From positions 124,001 to 188,000 of the forward strand of contig NW_026999322.1 in the NCBI RefSeq assembly GCF_037126465.1: a DNA stretch of 64,000 nt, given 5' to 3'. Numbering within the stretch: position 1 is the stretch's first letter; each line of letters opens with the position of its first letter. This stretch comes from Ornithodoros turicata (Eukaryota; Arthropoda; Arachnida; Ixodida; Argasidae). The notes under the pieces are model-generated. The model saw only the letters and a list, made by a program, of their open reading frames with translations. It searched no databases and was not told where the DNA came from. A program made the position numbers and the translations under genes. Of the stretch, positions 63,618 to 64,000 are shown piece after piece.

Positions 63618-64000
63618 ACAACAACAATAACTTTATTTTGAGATGGAGAGTGGGGAGGTTCATCGCCGGAGGCGATACTCTATCCCATTGCTGGTGGGGA
63701 TGTGGGGAATGAAATAATGAGGCCTTTCAGAATACAACATCCTAGTCCGATGGTGTCCAGAAATGTCAAAAGAGCTTTGAGCGCAGATCGTTGCTGGGGT
63801 GGATTGGGCAAGGGACCAGGCAATTTCGATAGGGAGAAGGGGCGAAAGTCCAGCTGACTAAGAGACTCGGAGAGTGCGGTTCGGGAAGGTTGGTAGTGGG
63901 GGAAATGAAGAAGAATGTGCTCCAGACGTGTAGGAATGAGCGAATGCTCCATGGATGTACGTGAGGCGTATGTGTACAAGTCAAGCGTGCCACACTCCCA
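63618..64000 (-). mobile_element. LINE 3' end: ORF2 C-terminus and 3' UTR
   Basis: On the minus strand the frame from at least 63979 to 63680 ends with LEHILLHFPHYQPSRTAL and RSALKALLTFLDTIGLG, the C-terminal pattern of I/R1/CR1-type LINE ORF2 proteins (His-Ile-Leu-Leu after a Cys/His region). A short UTR with AAAATAAAG and a TTGTTGTTG-like tail follows. The 5' part lies outside the window. Confidence 0.72.

Noticed and set aside
1..64000. CRISPR arrays, rRNA or tRNA genes
   Set aside because: No regularly spaced direct repeats with spacers and no tRNA or rRNA signature seen; the tRNA-Leu match is only the retrotransposon primer site.

Overview
The window looks like repeat-rich nuclear DNA of an invertebrate, most likely an arthropod and possibly a tick-like chelicerate. 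That reading rests on a Ty3/gypsy retrotransposon, LINE 3' ends, many MITEs with target-site duplications, 55-60 bp spliceosomal introns and AATAAA signals. I see no convincing ordinary host gene. The species is inference.

The dominant content is three copies of one large virus-like DNA transposon of the Maverick/Polinton class (adintovirus-like gene set): protein-primed family-B DNA polymerase, chromodomain integrase, packaging ATPase, adenain-type protease, double-jelly-roll major capsid protein, penton-like minor capsid protein, and a basic core-like protein. Element 1 (1-11360, left end outside the window) reads leftward. Its integrase, ATPase and small genes are open, but its penton gene is split by a 6.7 kb DNA transposon (799-7475). 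Element 2 (11786-25752, 13,967 bp) is complete from end to end, with a perfect 6 bp duplication (TGCAGC) and terminal inverted repeats of about 770 bp. Its layout is secreted-protein gene and polymerase at the left; two small genes with introns in the middle; then protease, capsid, core, penton, integrase, Pro-rich protein, hydrophobic-tail protein, ATPase and an 85-codon ORF running to the right TIR. Polymerase, penton, integrase and one small gene carry lesions; the other genes are open. Elements 1 and 2 are nearly identical, lie in the same orientation and are only 425 bp apart.

25759-39755 is a gene-poor repeat graveyard: a LINE tail, a 289 bp tandem array with dimeric higher-order structure, three hAT-like elements with 8 bp duplications, hairpin MITEs and a 0.6 kb foldback.

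Element 3 (39762-60955) is an older, decayed copy in the opposite orientation. Both of its ends are the polymerase/secreted-protein end: a second, inverted copy of the polymerase C-terminal half plus secreted gene sits at 39762-42752, joined to a deleted inner TIR just before the ATPase. It carries three first-level insertions: a TTAA-target element, a CACTA-like element, and an 8-bp-TSD transposon inside the polymerase gene. That last one was itself invaded by a gypsy retrotransposon (51890-56872).

60956-64000 holds a pogo/mariner-like element, further MITEs and the 3' end of a LINE.

Points of most interest: TIRs built as CCAAT-box arrays; a polymerase start codon that is formed only by splicing; a pair of CxxC proteins, one with two PPxY motifs; a secreted protein made of two duplicated half-domains; and the double-ended (snap-back-like) element 3.
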